A stretch of DNA of 64,000 bases from Phlebiopsis flavidoalba. Its lineage: Eukaryota > Basidiomycota > Agaricomycetes > Polyporales > Phanerochaetaceae. Shown piece by piece: positions 50,890-61,937 of this stretch. The stretch is taken from assembly GCA_035772785.1 (NCBI GenBank), contig JAOCPU010000032.1, positions 62,001-126,000 of the forward strand. The letters are read 5' to 3'. Every line of letters begins with the position of its first letter. Positions within the stretch are counted from its first letter, which is position 1. The position numbers were made by a program, and so were the translations under genes. Under the pieces are notes generated by a model. It was not told where the DNA came from and made no database searches. It saw only the letters and a list, made by a program, of their open reading frames with translations.

Positions 50890-52290
50890 ATCGACTTCAC
50901 TCTACTCACAATCCGTTCCTCCTAACGCTCACTCATGTTTGTAATTGTACCCTTCTAGAAGTCGTTGTTGCATGTCGCATATGTTCACTACTATATGAAC
51001 ACACATTTGGATGTTTCACCCTCATCTCCCATCCGTGGTGCTTAAACCTTGACCTGTCCACCTGCGCGATATGATTGCGAAGTTTGTCATGTCTAGCAAT
51101 CCGGACTGGCGCTGGTGTCGGATGTGGTTGACCAGTGTGACTGACGCATGCAGCTGACCTTACCGGGCATACGCGGGCCAAACGTTAGTCAGCCCAGCCT
51201 CAGGTCAGCCTACGCGTTTTACTTATGAAGCCGCTCCTGACATGTCGCCTACCATTCAATCCCACCAACATACTATCTGCTCACCACCTCAACGCGCTAC
51301 TCGTAGTGGCCTAACCGATCATGTGCCTCTAACCTGCTGCCCAACCCCTCCTCTTGAACGCTCTTCGGCCCAAATTACTGAATTCTACACCGCGGCAGCT
51401 CCGTGTGGCCAATTGTAGCCCAACACATGGAACCGGGTGTAATCTTTCCAATACCCTCCCCCGCAGCGGCAGGTCCGACTGTTGATTCCGCGTATGGAGG
51501 AGGAACTCGGCGCTGCTGCCAAACATGCCTTCACCTGTGGCTACGGAAATGCCGCAATCCCGCGTTAATGTGAAACACGGAGGCCGGGCCCGCCGCGTGA
51601 ACATTGCCTCCGGCAGCAGCCTCAGAGGCTCAAACAATCATCTCGCGTTATGGAAGAACAAGCAGGACTTGCTGCCAACGAGCCTGGCCATGGTCCCCCA
51701 ACGAATGGAGCAGGAAGTGGGTGCCGCAGTCAATGGTCGGCGCCCTAACTCCCTCACGTATCATCCTTAGGCTGACATACAACCAGCATAAACGCGTTGT
51801 CCCCCATCTGACGTTGAAGGCAAGTATGGGAGAGCCTGAGGGGTGGGCACGTCGCTGTCGACTGGCTAAATTGAGCAATTACCCTAGACGTCATATTAGT
51901 GTTTCTACCTCGTTCAATACACGCATCAACTACACTACCCTCCTTGTGATGATTCATGTTTCACGGCATTGTCTTTGGGATCTCAATGAGTTCAAGCTTG
52001 AGTGGTGGCACGTAGTTACTATTCTCACAGGATCGATTGTAATACATAACCAGTAGCTCTTTTCTATACCTCTTAGAGGCCGATTTCGGGGGGACAGGAT
52101 AGCATATACCATCCAGTTCACTGTCTGTAAACTGTGTTTATGAGTAAACTGTTTGAAACTGCTTACTATTTATTTACCAAACTTTCGTAAACATGAAACG
52201 TAACACTTGGAGCCTTACTTGACTTAAAAGTTAAGTAGTCACTTCAAATTTCGGCAGGGGATTGGCGATGGTTGTGCGAACGACCAAAAA
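50890..52290. other. No recognisable gene
   Basis: Frames on both strands are short and compositional. The first part may be the 3' flank of zuotin and the last part the 5' side of the tRNA. Confidence 0.45.
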
Positions 52291-52295
52291 GAACG

Positions 52296-52384
52296 TCCTT
52301 CGAAGCCGGGATCGAACCAGCGACATCAAGATAGCGGATGTATCCCATTACAGTCTTGCGCTCTTCCAACTGAGCTATCGAAGG
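52296..52384 (-). tRNA. tRNA-Tyr (GTA anticodon) with an intron
   Basis: On the minus strand the acceptor arm CCTTCGA (52384-52378) pairs with TCGAAGG, with discriminator A at 52296. TA, then a D-arm GCTC-AGTTGGAA-GAGC and an anticodon stem CAAGA/TCTTG follow. The loop starts CTGTAA, giving anticodon GTA, with a 15-base intron between positions 37 and 38, the canonical tRNA-Tyr intron site. The T-arm is GCTGG-TTCGATC-CCGGC. One extra T sits between the T-arm and the 3' acceptor strand (CCGGC-T-TCGAAGG); a normal gene has none there. All other features are intact, including boxes A and B for RNA polymerase III. The overall sequence follows the eukaryotic tRNA-Tyr type. Confidence 0.93.
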
Positions 52385-52502
52385 TTGAAAGCAGCTATTG
52401 CGTTATTAATATAGACCTGTTGCACCTACTGAGAGGCACAAATTGTCCCTTCACTGGCACGGACGCCATCATTTCCCTGTAACTCACACCTCGACCAAAA
52501 AC

Positions 52503-53842
52503 ATGGCAAGCACGTACGCGTCCTTCCCCGCTGATCATTCACTAAATGACAGCACGCTGATTTTAGAAATAGAGCACCCAAGAACGTCCATGGGGCCGAC
52601 GGAAAATCGACCGAACTCGCGTGCGTCTTAAGGTTCCTTCCACTGCGGATTTTGATTGGGATCTCACCATCTTTTCATGAGCAATCACCCCAAAGGGCGA
52701 GGACTACGTTCGCGAAATGGCAATCCGGTACAACCTGTGGAATATCTGTAAACTTGAAGGGTCAGACGGTCTAAGGTACGCATACAGGCAACATAGCACG
52801 CTGCGTTAACGCTTCAACAAACCTAACATGTATATTACACGAAAAAATCAAGCTGCACCTTGAAGAAGTAGGCGTAACCCACCAACCGTTTGCAGGTTGC
52901 GCAAAAAACATTGGTCGAAGAGATTCGGTCCAGAGAGAGGGGTAACAAGCCTCGCGGACCACGAATCGGGCTTAATCGATCAAACCCAGTGTCGGAGAGA
53001 GTGTCGCACTTGTTAGAGCTCTATCATAAAAAGTTGAGCGTCTTTAATGGAAATAACGTGTTGTGTAGTGTGAATCATCAATGTGGTAACCGGGGACGGC
53101 TTGGGTCTCATATTGCTGGTCTTCTATACTTCATGTTCTCTCAAGGACTTCGGGGAGGCCAGAGCGCGTCCGCCGAACAGGCGATATGACGATGCCAGCC
53201 TTGCACGGTGATGCAACGGCAGGGAGTTGCCAGGGCAAGGTCCGTCTGTCGTCGATTTTGCAAAGGCGATCACTTTACTGCAAAATGTCCCCTACAAGGA
53301 CTCTCGTTTTTCCTGGCCTCGGATGGTGGCTGGTACGCCTCCACTTCAATTGAGGCTGTTCTCATCAAGCTCATACTCGTCCTCGCTCAGATACTACCCT
53401 AAGACGGGTCTGTGCGGAGACGATGATGAAAGCCTCCGCGCCTGAGCCTGCTGCAGTAACCACAGCCGGGGGGCAAGTACGTCCCCCCTTCGATGGAATG
53501 GTGGTCGGGGGCCCAGGAGAAGCCATGGAACTGAGCCAGGTGCATCCCGGGACGGATATGCCTACACTACGTGTTACGAACATCTCGGAGGACACACAAG
53601 AAACGACCTCCGCCGAGCTGTTCAGCGCTTTCGGCCGGTTGCGCCGGGCGTGATGTGTGTTTTCAGTTTGCGCCCGACGACAGGAGATACGGCATTGGCA
53701 AGGGCTTTTTGCGTTCGTCAGCTTTTGAAGGACCAAGTCCTCGAGGCACAGAAAGGCATATGGAATGAATAATTGCATGGACAGGGGTTTTACGAAACAA
53801 CTTGAGTTCTCAGCGTGCAATGGTCGCGTGAGTGGCACATTC
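52503..53842 (+). CDS. TIF35: Translation initiation factor eIF3 subunit g (frameshifted)
   Basis: eIF3g is the RRM subunit of eIF3, needed for scanning. The N-terminal part is poorly kept (start uncertain, ATG 52503 chosen). A VEYL-VNLEG-segment near 52735-52770 (usual VEYxxNEEGxKVKV) is followed by a 120-base intron (52776-52895, GTACGC...TTGCAG). VAQKTLVEEIRSRE and GNKP-GPR (usual LEKGNKPGP) come next. The zinc-knuckle CRRFCKGDHFTAKCP is at 53247-53291; the usual spacing is C-x2-C, here C-x3-C from an inserted codon or a shifted base. Then come CPYKDS-like residues, Pro-rich GGPGEAMELSQVHPG, and the RRM: TLRVTNISEDTQE (RNP2, about 53567-53605), ELFSAFGR, GIGKGF-AF-V-F (RNP1, about 53690-53727), EAQKAM and GRGYDNLILSVQW equivalents to about 53836. 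A full family order with about 290 residues expected. Confidence 0.85.
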
Positions 53843-53849
53843 CTTTTTT

Positions 53850-54515
53850 TTATAGAGCATCACTGGCATCATCCTCCGACAGAGCCGAGAGAGCAGCGTG
53901 TAAACTGCAGCGTGTACAATACCTGTATTCATGTGCTTCGTGCCCTCGTTATCTGACATTTTTGGGTTGTAACATTCGCAATTCCATTGGTTGAATGCAT
54001 TTCACGCACTCGGTTAACGGCAAGGCGAGCTACCGAGGGCACGCTTTTCTGTGAACCATCGAAAGAGGCAAACCAGCTTATGGAAGGACTATGATTTTAA
54101 CTGGGCGTAGCCAAGGTGCGTCGCCACCGTGATTGAGAGCGAGGTCGCCCATTTTGACAAATTTCGGTAGTCTGCATTGCTCCCTAGCCGTGGAAGGCTC
54201 GCAGTGAGACTTCGACGTCTTATTCTTTTCTTTTCAGGATCAGAAGTATCGCTGAAAGGGGAGTAGACAAATTTGTGTAGTACATTGAACGCTATGATAC
54301 AATCCGTAGGAATACTCCCCATCTGATCTCACCGTAGTACCCGACTTGCGACCACGACTGCTACACCCGCAGCGTTCAGAAGATTTTATCCGAGCCTGGC
54401 AGGTCGTATCAGACGTCCAAGAGTGCTCAGGCCATATGGGGTTAAAGCATGCCACTGTTTACTCGTACTGGTGGTGGAGTGCATTTGCATCGACGTTGAT
54501 GAAGCCGTTGTCCAT
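53850..54515. other. Intergenic, convergent 3' ends
   Basis: Between eIF3g (plus) and the secreted repeat protein (minus). A short T-run is near 53845-53854. No gene seen. Confidence 0.5.
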
Positions 54516-54520
54516 CGCCG

Positions 54521-55322
54521 TTACTTCCCCCGCCGTTCAGTGGCGTTAACGTTCGCGTTCACCAAGCTTTCCGCTCGAGCTCCCTGTACCACTACTACCA
54601 CTGACCGGAAACCCACGTTGGCGTTGACGTTCACCAGCCCGTTGGTTCCGTCAGTAGTCCCTCCGACGCTGGCGCCGACGTTGATCAGCCCGCCGTTGCA
54701 TGCTTTCCCCCCAACGCTTCCGTCCACGTTTGATCAGACCCCCGCCATTGCCTGAACCATTGCACTGCCTCCCGTTTCCCATCCCGTTATCCTAGTGCCC
54801 GTACCGATCGACCCGTTGACCCCGTCCGGTGCCAGTACCGTACTCCCACTACCAGGATCCGGTCCCAGAGTCCGCTCCCTCCGCACAGTGCCAGTACCGG
54901 ATCCGGTACCCAGCCGCTCCCTCCGTCGGTGCCAGTAGTCGACCAGAGCCAGTGCCGAACCACTGCCTGTTCCAGCCCCCAGTACCAGTGCCCGGTGCCG
55001 GAACCGCTGCCTGCGCCCGACCCGCCGTCTGTGCCGCTGCCCGAGCCTGAGCCCGAACCTGCGACACAGTTGGTGTTGTCATTGTCGAAGCCCCTGGAAT
55101 TCCGGATAGCAGGGGTACGGGCGCGTATCGTTCAATGTGGCATACAATATACGCTTATGTGTGAGAAAAAGTAGAGAACCGATTACTGCGGGGTGAGCAC
55201 GTAGCGAGACGCGCCGCCTCAAAGGCGGCGGGGTAGGGAGGGCTTGGGTCGCTAGACGAGATGAATGCGAGTATCACAGCCGCGACAGACAGCAGCGCGC
55301 CAAAGGTCATAGAGCGTTGCAT
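54521..55322 (-). CDS. Small secreted protein with Gly/Ser/Thr repeats (frameshifted)
   Basis: Minus-strand ATG at 55322 gives MQRSMTFGALLSVAAVILAF, a typical signal peptide (Met-Gln-Arg, then a 14-residue hydrophobic core, then small residues). A Ser/Pro-rich stretch follows and a probable intron ends at TTCCAG near 55095. Next comes low-complexity GSGSGSG-TDGGSGAGSGSGTG (about 55065-54975) with further GTG/GSG motifs down to about 54800, and a GGLINVGASVGGTTDG-type Gly/Asn/Val segment near 54705-54660. It ends near 54521. A TATA box (55440-55433) and CT-rich leader precede it. Secretion and Gly-rich composition suggest a cell-wall or matrix protein, possibly a small effector-like protein; function unknown. 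The repeats also produce long frames on the other strand. Confidence 0.6.
55212..55230. other. Perfect 8-bp inverted repeat
   Basis: CGCCGCCT-CAA-AGGCGGCG forms an 8-bp stem with a 3-base loop, inside the first exon of the secreted protein gene. It could be chance in GC-rich coding sequence or affect the mRNA leader. Confidence 0.7.
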
Positions 55323-55432
55323 GTCGTGAAGATGTCGTTAGAGAGGAAAGAGTAAGTGTTTGTTTGTTGTCCACTGGGAGTCAGGAGAGGAGTTGTTCGT
55401 GGTTTCTGAGGTTCTTGCTTTGTATATGTGCG

Positions 55433-55440
55433 TATTTATA
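55433..55440 (-). promoter_or_regulatory. TATA box of the secreted protein gene
   Basis: TATAAATA on the minus strand, 111 bases before the ATG at 55322, followed by a pyrimidine-rich leader. Confidence 0.6.
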
Positions 55441-55449
55441 CCCTCTTCC

Positions 55450-56850
55450 TCTCAGTAATGGTGCCTGACATTGCTTTTTGCTCCATGATGTATGTGTGCA
55501 CCCGAAGGAGCCTTCGTCCCCTCAGTACAGTACGCCAAATGTCACAGAGAGCTCTCCCAGGACGTCGTTTCAAACAGTCGGTCGACACTATACCGTGGAC
55601 AGAAGAAACGATGCGACAAGTCTTGAGACGACGTCGGAGCCTGTACCGCAGATTCGCACGCCACCATGCGCCCTGACGTTGCCTTCACCGTACAAGGAAT
55701 TAAGCACTATCTCGAGCCGATACTGTTGCCTGAAAATCGTCACGCTGAGCATACGATGATGCGTCAAATTAGTCGACTATTCTCGGGCCCGGCTCAAACG
55801 AATCGGACTAAACCGGTTTTGTCGTCGCTTTGGCGTGGAGACAGTCGTGAGACCAGTAGGTACATCCGTACTTGCACAGCGTGGCCACGGATGCAGGCAC
55901 TCAACACGGAAGTGATCGAGAGCCTTCTCAGGGGAAGCCACGCAGAACCATTGCCCAGCAGAAAGTACGTTGCGTCACGTTGATCGCGCGTGTAACTCAA
56001 CAACCATGTTTCCTAGGCTCACTTTGAAGGCTAATTAGAACCACTCGCTACCCAAAAAACCAACGTTTTATCGTTGAAAAATCTCTGGGCCATTCAATGT
56101 TGGATGCTGACTTCATGCATTTTTTGGAATATTTGAGACGGGACTTGACCCGTTTTCTATTCATGCAGTTTTGAAGTGTCCTGAGGTCTTTGATATGTAC
56201 TGCACAAACGATTTTCAGAAAAAAATCTAACTCGTATATCATGACCACTCTGCGAACGAACGGTGCATGAACAGCGTGACCGTGGAACTGCAGGAAACGC
56301 GTGACGTAACACGCGTCACTTTCGCGCAACTGCTGTGACTAGTAACGCAAACGCTTTCACGCGTGTGAAATCCTGTATTCACATGGCACCAGTCCACTAC
56401 CATGTAGTCTTTGTGCAAATCGCCTGTGTTTACGCACAGTGTCGCTGCCTAGCACATGCGATATGCATATGTTAAACTCTGTAGCTGGCTTATGATGGTA
56501 CTTTATCGAAGACACAGTCGAAAGACACTCCCTAAAGACATGCTAATGACTGGGGGCTCAGACTTCAAAACTGCTGCTGCCGTAGACCTAGAGCTCCTCG
56601 CTCTACTGGGACGCGACCAACAATGGTATCAATAGCTGCAGAGCTCAACGCCATAGTAATGTTGCAGGTATGTATCCAGCAAGATGATCGGCTGGATGTG
56701 GCTGACCTCTTGAAGCCAGATCACGGCTCCCGATCGGCGAGGCTGACCAAGAGTTCTGGTTATATCGCGGCTGAGGAATGGGTGTTCTCTTCAGACCGCT
56801 GACCACCACCATTGCTAACCCACATCCACTTACACACTACATCACCATAG
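55450..56850. other. No recognisable gene
   Basis: Frames of 70-105 codons on both strands without motifs. MRPDVAFTVQGIKHYLEP at 55666 faintly recalls the RPDIAFAV block of Ty1/copia polymerases, but nothing else of such an element is present. Confidence 0.4.
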
Positions 56851-56865
56851 CCCAAGTTCTGTGAA

Positions 56866-58505
56866 CATGGTATCCTCTCAAACTCATCCAAATCTCGAGC
56901 GCAACCCAGACACGCCGCAACGGCCTGCGCTTCAACCCTCGCCAGCCTCCTTCTCGGTCGGGAGGCGAAGCCTCAGGCGAGGAAGATCCAGTACATTAAC
57001 ACGCCGCCGACGCCCCCACGGGCGCGCCGCGCCCCGCAGGTCGTTGACCGCTCCGCGCGCACGCAATGTCGAGAGGCTGGTCTTCCCGAAGCCCGATGCC
57101 GATGGTCATCGATGGGAGTTTTCGACGGAGGAGTGCTACCCGGAGGGATGGGGTTTTGGAGGAGGAGAACTAGGCGAGAACAGGACGCGGCGAAACAGGC
57201 AAGAGGTCGCGTGTGCAGTTCAAGAACGAGGTCTGGTGGGCGAAGACGTCGGACATGCAAGATGGTCGTAGTTGCGGAAGACAAGACTTGGGCCTCAAGC
57301 GCGGCGAAGACTTCTAGGACAGAAGCAAGAGTCGCATGTGACCCAGTTCAAGAATGGGTCTGTGTCTTCAAGCGGCGAAGTACATCAAGGCGGGATCACA
57401 GCATTTGAGGTGATAGAGCGAGTCTTCAAAGTAAGTCCCCAACATCAATAGCCAAGCTTGTAGAGATTCTCTAACTCAGCCGAGTAGTGCCCTTGTTGTC
57501 CGCTTGTAGCCTGGTGCCACCACCGACTCCTACAAGTATATTTCACCTCACTCTCATCTCATCCCCCACCCGCATCTGCCTCCCTATACCGCCATACGCA
57601 ATGCGTATATGCTCTGAGTTCTAGGTCGACATCTCGACATCGTACTTGTTGCCAACGTCGCCCGACTCGCCGTGCCTGGACAAGCGTAGCTCGAGGGCCC
57701 TGATCACCCGATGACAGCTCGCTAGCTCTCGGCGGGTATATAAAGTTTCCGTTTGGTTGCCCTTTCATCCCGCGATATAGCCTACTTTTTTGGTACGTTG
57801 TTCGCCATGTACTATTCTTTCCTCACCCCTTCATAGAATCCGTCATCACCCTGTGGACGCAGGCGTCCGCGCCAAATCATAACTGGACGAACAATCACGG
57901 AGGAGGGTCCAAGAGGGTGAGTTTTTCCGCCCTTGAATATTTTTGATCTGTACGTGCGCTGGTCTAACGTCGACGTTTCAGTGGCCTGTGTTGCAATTCG
58001 GCGCGGTGTACCTGAACGAGGTCTGCCGGGAGCGGTTGGGTAACTGCCACTTGTAGGTACGTCCCCCAGACGCGCGAACTATAGCGTCGTGTCTCACTCA
58101 TATCTTATGTCAAGCTCGCTTTCTGCATTCAGGACGAGCAATGAAACTAGAAGGACGTGAGAGGCTCCGAGGTGAGGTGAGTCGCTTGAATATTTTAGGC
58201 GCTTTACGCAAGCTGACATCGCGACCACAGTTTTCACCATGCTTGCAATTCAGCGTGGGTACTGGACGATGGTGGCGGCAGTTGACTGCCACTTGGATAA
58301 GTCCTATAGCGATCTGCATAGTCATGCAGTGGGTCACTCATACCCTGATTCCAGCTCGCGCTCTGCAATTCAGACCTTAGTAAGCCGTGCTGTGCGACGA
58401 AAGGCTGTTCATTGTAAGTTAGTCGACGACAATTCTACGGCCGGTCTCATCCCAGTTTCAGGCCTTTCGTCATACACATCGCATCGCCGCCTACGGTCCC
58501 TCTGA
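56866..58505 (+). CDS. Spliced gene of unknown function (frameshifted)
   Basis: I do not recognise this gene. ATG near 56866 (MVSSQTHPNLERNPDTPQRP) opens a Pro/Arg-rich first part (to about 57060), then RLVFPKPDADGHRWEF and EECYPEGWGFGGGEL near 57085-57170. Clear splice signals follow: GTAAGTCCCC near 57431, GTGAGTTTTTCC...GTTTCAG (about 57916-57981), GTACGTCCCC near 58058 and GTGAGTCGCTTG near 58176. A short exon WPVLQFGAVYLNEVCRERLG (about 57982-58041) reads like conserved protein. Introns of 50-70 bases indicate a real transcript with many small exons on the plus strand. The 3' limit is approximate. Confidence 0.42.
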
Positions 58506-59070
58506 GGATGGCGTTAGGCGCGAACAGATAGTCGGTAAAGCTGAAGTGCGAGTTGAAGGAGGTCGAGGAGGAGCGAGCATGTTGCGTTCGGGATGTCATA
58601 CGAGGGGGCTTGAGTTGAAGTCCCGAGTGTCGAGTTGGTGGGAGCGGTGGTCAAGCCTTGGAGGGTCGCAAAGTAGGATCACGAGCTGGAAGTTGGTCTG
58701 CGCATGGGCGATGGCGGAGGTGACGGGTAACCGGTCTTGGGGTCGGCAAGCGTTGCAGCGATGGTTGAAAAGAGAGTCGTGTAGAGTGGGATCAGGAAGA
58801 TGCCGAAACTGGCACGGCGATGGACGAAGGTGGCGGAGATCGCGGCTTGAGTTCCAATTCCGGCGTGATGGGGGTACGGGTTGTAAGGCATACTTGCGAA
58901 GGAGTCGTTACGTGGAGAGGTTGGGCGATGCGGCTGCAAAGCGAAGGCTGGCCACCTTCGCCCTCTGCAATCGCATTGCTCTGAGGAGTGTGCGGACGGG
59001 TGCGTACCGGTGGGAGGGGGGTTGGCAAGGGGTGGGAGTACACGTGGTAGAGGGTGGACGGAGATGGCAG
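58500..59070 (-). CDS. Possible Ser/Pro-rich membrane-anchored protein (frameshifted)
   Basis: On the minus strand, a TM-like IFLIPLYTTLFSTIAATL segment (about 58795-58740) is followed by DPKTGYPSPPPSPMRRPTSS. Upstream are NDSFASMPYNPYP and HPLPTPLPPVRTRPHTP. The same bases read on the plus strand give an Arg/Gly-rich frame of 217 codons that looks compositional. Amino-acid usage favours the minus strand. No family recognised. Confidence 0.35.
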
Positions 59071-59219
59071 GAAGGGGAGGTGGAGGGAGGAGGGCCCCCA
59101 GAGGCGGCGGGGTCAGGGGAGTTGGGGGTACGTCGCTATCCTATCTTGCACGGCGGGGGTATCTTGCTAACAGTCGTAGTACATACCCGAGATAGGTGAT
59201 ACAACCTAAGGTAAGTCAA

Positions 59220-61000
59220 GATCATGGTTTGAATACTAACCAGCTCGTTCGCACCTAGCCATGGCCTCTTCCTGCTACTAACGGAGATAGTTACGCATGA
59301 GGTAAGCCTGCATACCCGTCCACCTGGGCCTCTCGTGAGCTGATTGCGTTTGTCAGATTGTGATGATGCGTGTGCGTGCATGGCTCGGCGACCGCGCATA
59401 CGCTGACACCTTTTTTCAGGAAATCATGCGCGGAGGTCCTTTCCGCTTTTCGAGCGGCCTGTCCGTGCATCTCCCCGACGTGTCATTTACCATTTACGCC
59501 TACCATCAGTACCAACAGATTCCACGAATCTGACAGCACAGTGAACATCTTCTCAAAATGTGTACGTCTCATGGTCACTAACGTTTTGGTCGTCCATGAA
59601 TTGATATTCTTGTTCCAGACGCATAACTTATCCGCTCTGCGTGTCTAGCTTTATACACGCCAGCCAGCACTGCTTCCCTCGATTATACCGCTGATCGAAC
59701 GTGGTGGTTATCCCGACTCAAGTCGCCGTCTCCGTGAAACTCAGGTAGATAATATATCCGTTCTTGTTAACCTTCCTTAACGGTCGCTCTCTAGTTCCGG
59801 TCAGCAAAGCCTCTCAGCGTGACATACGGCTTCATTTCATCATCTCCTATATCGATTTCTAACCACGCGGCAGTGACCGTGCCCTTCGCGAAGATGTTCG
59901 TTCATTCCACCCAACCTCTGTACTTGCGCTCCGACGCGCTCTGTACTGCGTCGACCCCTTTCGCCAATTTCCGCGTTCTATACCGGACCGTTTCTTCAAG
60001 CTTCAAAGCTTCAACCTCGGGGTAAGTCTTCCCTCTGTTGCAGCGAGCCCAGTTCTTCCTCCTCACTCAAATGGGTTACCTGTCAACGATGATCAAACCA
60101 AGTCATGCTTCATTCACTGCCCTGGTTGGGACTTGGTCTCATTGTTGGAGCGTTCAGTAGTGCGTATTCTAGCCTCTTTGGAGCGCGATCGACGACTGAA
60201 CTTTGATTCAGACGCATCTCGTTTTGTGCAGGGTAAGTGTTACGTGCGTAATATGCGGGTGTGCCGACTCCTTACTATGTCGCACTGACAGACGGACCTC
60301 GGGTCGTTGTCTCTCGTGCTCTATCCCTGTCGCTTTCCAGGTCCTTCTTCTACTGGGATGTTGGTTTGGCTATGGGCTGGAGCAGTGTGCACAGGGCGAG
60401 GACTCTGGCCATCCTCTCTCTGTGCGCACTGCTCTACTCGCGGCCGCCATGGGCGGGCCCGCCTATGGGATGCGGCCTGGCCAGCCTCATCTCACAGGCG
60501 GTGCCGTCCGCGGCGTCGCACAGGAAGCGACAAAGTAAGTCCAGGATTTTGTTAGCATGATGAGAGCTATTGCTGTTGAACGACTGCACATGCTCTGTGT
60601 TCCTCGCTCGTTTGTCTATTTTCGTTTTTTTTGTTGCGGGCCTGTCGATCGCTCATCCATGCTGGTGCGCTGTTGGAAGGTGTCAGGAGCTGCTGGGCTG
60701 GTGCCTTGTGGATGTGTCCTAGGCACTGCCTACAAGGCACCAAGACGATTATTAAAATGTACCTGGCCCAGACGATTCAGCAAGATTTTGAGTTTATTCT
60801 TATTAATTCATTATGTGGTCTACTTTTGTGTTTCGATATTTCTCTCGTAGTTTTTTGGATCCTAGTCTGCGCCAGCTCGGCAACGGCAATTGTGCGCGCC
60901 ACGGGCGCCTATTCACCGCGTTCCGTCGTCCGCTCAGTCAGTACTTGGGTTGCTCCCTCTCTGGGTTAGCTCCCCACCACCCATATGTCCGTTACTCAAC
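59220..61000 (+). CDS. Spliced gene(s) encoding probable membrane protein, unrecognised
   Basis: Several consensus introns line up on the plus strand: near 59564-59620 (GTACGT...TTCCAG), near 60022-60042 (GTAAGT...TTGCAG), near 60236-60291 (GTAAGT...CTGACAG) and GTAAGTCC near 60534. Exon sequences include FFQEIMRGGPFRFSSGLS near 59412-59465, LDYTADR near 59678-59698, KPLSVTYGFISSSPISIS near 59809-59860, a hydrophobic LPWLGLGLIVGAFSSAYSSL near 60113-60172, and AILSLCALLYSRPPW near 60408-60452. A second hydrophobic run lies near 60790-60870 (FILINSLCGLLLCFDISLVV). These suggest one or two membrane proteins. I cannot name a family, and it is not certain that all exons belong together. Confidence 0.35.
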
Positions 61001-61690
61001 AACGTCCCTGGTCGCCGCTGGTTGGATATGCCCCATTCCCTGGAGGGCTCATGAGCATTGCGGAAGTTCCCTGTTTGGGCTCATTGCGTCATATGCACAG
61101 CTCTGTCGTGTGAGTTTTCTGCTCAGAAGCCAGCTTGAATGTACTGCCAAGACATCAAGCAATCAGAGCCGCCACGACATACCATACCACTCACGATGAC
61201 GTGCTAGTGTCTGCTCACACTATGGAAGTGACCCTCGGTGGAAACTCCGATCAAGGTGCTATCAAACATGACCCCCATTTACGGCCGACTTGTCCACGAC
61301 AAATATCGCCAAGTTCCACCTCCATATGTCTGACCATGAGCAGACTACTCAGCTCACAGAAATCGCGCAACACTCAATTTATAGCCGATGACGTCCTCCC
61401 ACAATCGGCGACAAGAAATCGCCTTTTCCCTGTGAGTGTTCGCCCGGACTGCACAGGTCGGGGACACAGCCTCGCATCCTTCTGGTTCTCCCTCCTCACT
61501 GGGCAATCTACTTATCCATCCTCTTGTAGCACGATGATGCGCCACCCAGCACGACTTCTAGTACACAGCGTCCTGGGGCCTAATTTACGGGATCCGGATA
61601 TCTGCGTCTTGGGCCAAAGCGCCGTGCCTGGATAGTCATGGGATGACGCGGAAACGGCTGAACGGTCGCACCCTTTTGTCTTTCAGATTG
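61000..61690 (+). CDS. Possible coding exons, unrecognised
   Basis: Frames at 61135-61635 and a GTGAGTTTTCTGCTCAG mini-intron-like string near 61110 suggest splicing. GTGAGTGTTCGC near 61431 may be a further donor. No motif is recognised; it may be the 3' part of the preceding gene. Confidence 0.25.
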
Positions 61691-61832
61691 GGGCCTGGTG
61701 CATTGCGGGCTGCCACGTCAGACGCGCAATTCGTCAGTCGACCTGTCGTACCTGGTGCACAGGACACCGTGCGCTCGCGATCGATGGCCGTCGGGCGATT
61801 CCTGCGAGCGAACGTGGGCTTCGGACGAAGGG

Positions 61833-61840
61833 TATATAAC
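61833..61840 (+). promoter_or_regulatory. TATA box of the DSYGS-repeat gene
   Basis: TATATAAC lies 105 bases before the ATG at 61938, with a CATCTCCC/CACCTCC leader between. Confidence 0.6.
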
Positions 61841-61937
61841 TCGCCATGCCCAGTCTGTCTGCAGCTCCATCTCCCCCTGGGTCATCAACTCATCTCGCAC
61901 ACATCCCACGCATCCCACCTCATATCCCACCTCCACC

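Noticed and set aside
55666..55983. MRPDVAFTVQGIKHYLEP resembling the RPDIAFAV block of a Ty1/copia polymerase
   Set aside because: Only one short match; no integrase, reverse-transcriptase active site or LTR found nearby.
58546..59199. 217-codon plus-strand Arg/Gly/Trp-rich frame
   Set aside because: Amino-acid usage is implausible; the minus strand gives more protein-like Pro/Ser and hydrophobic segments.
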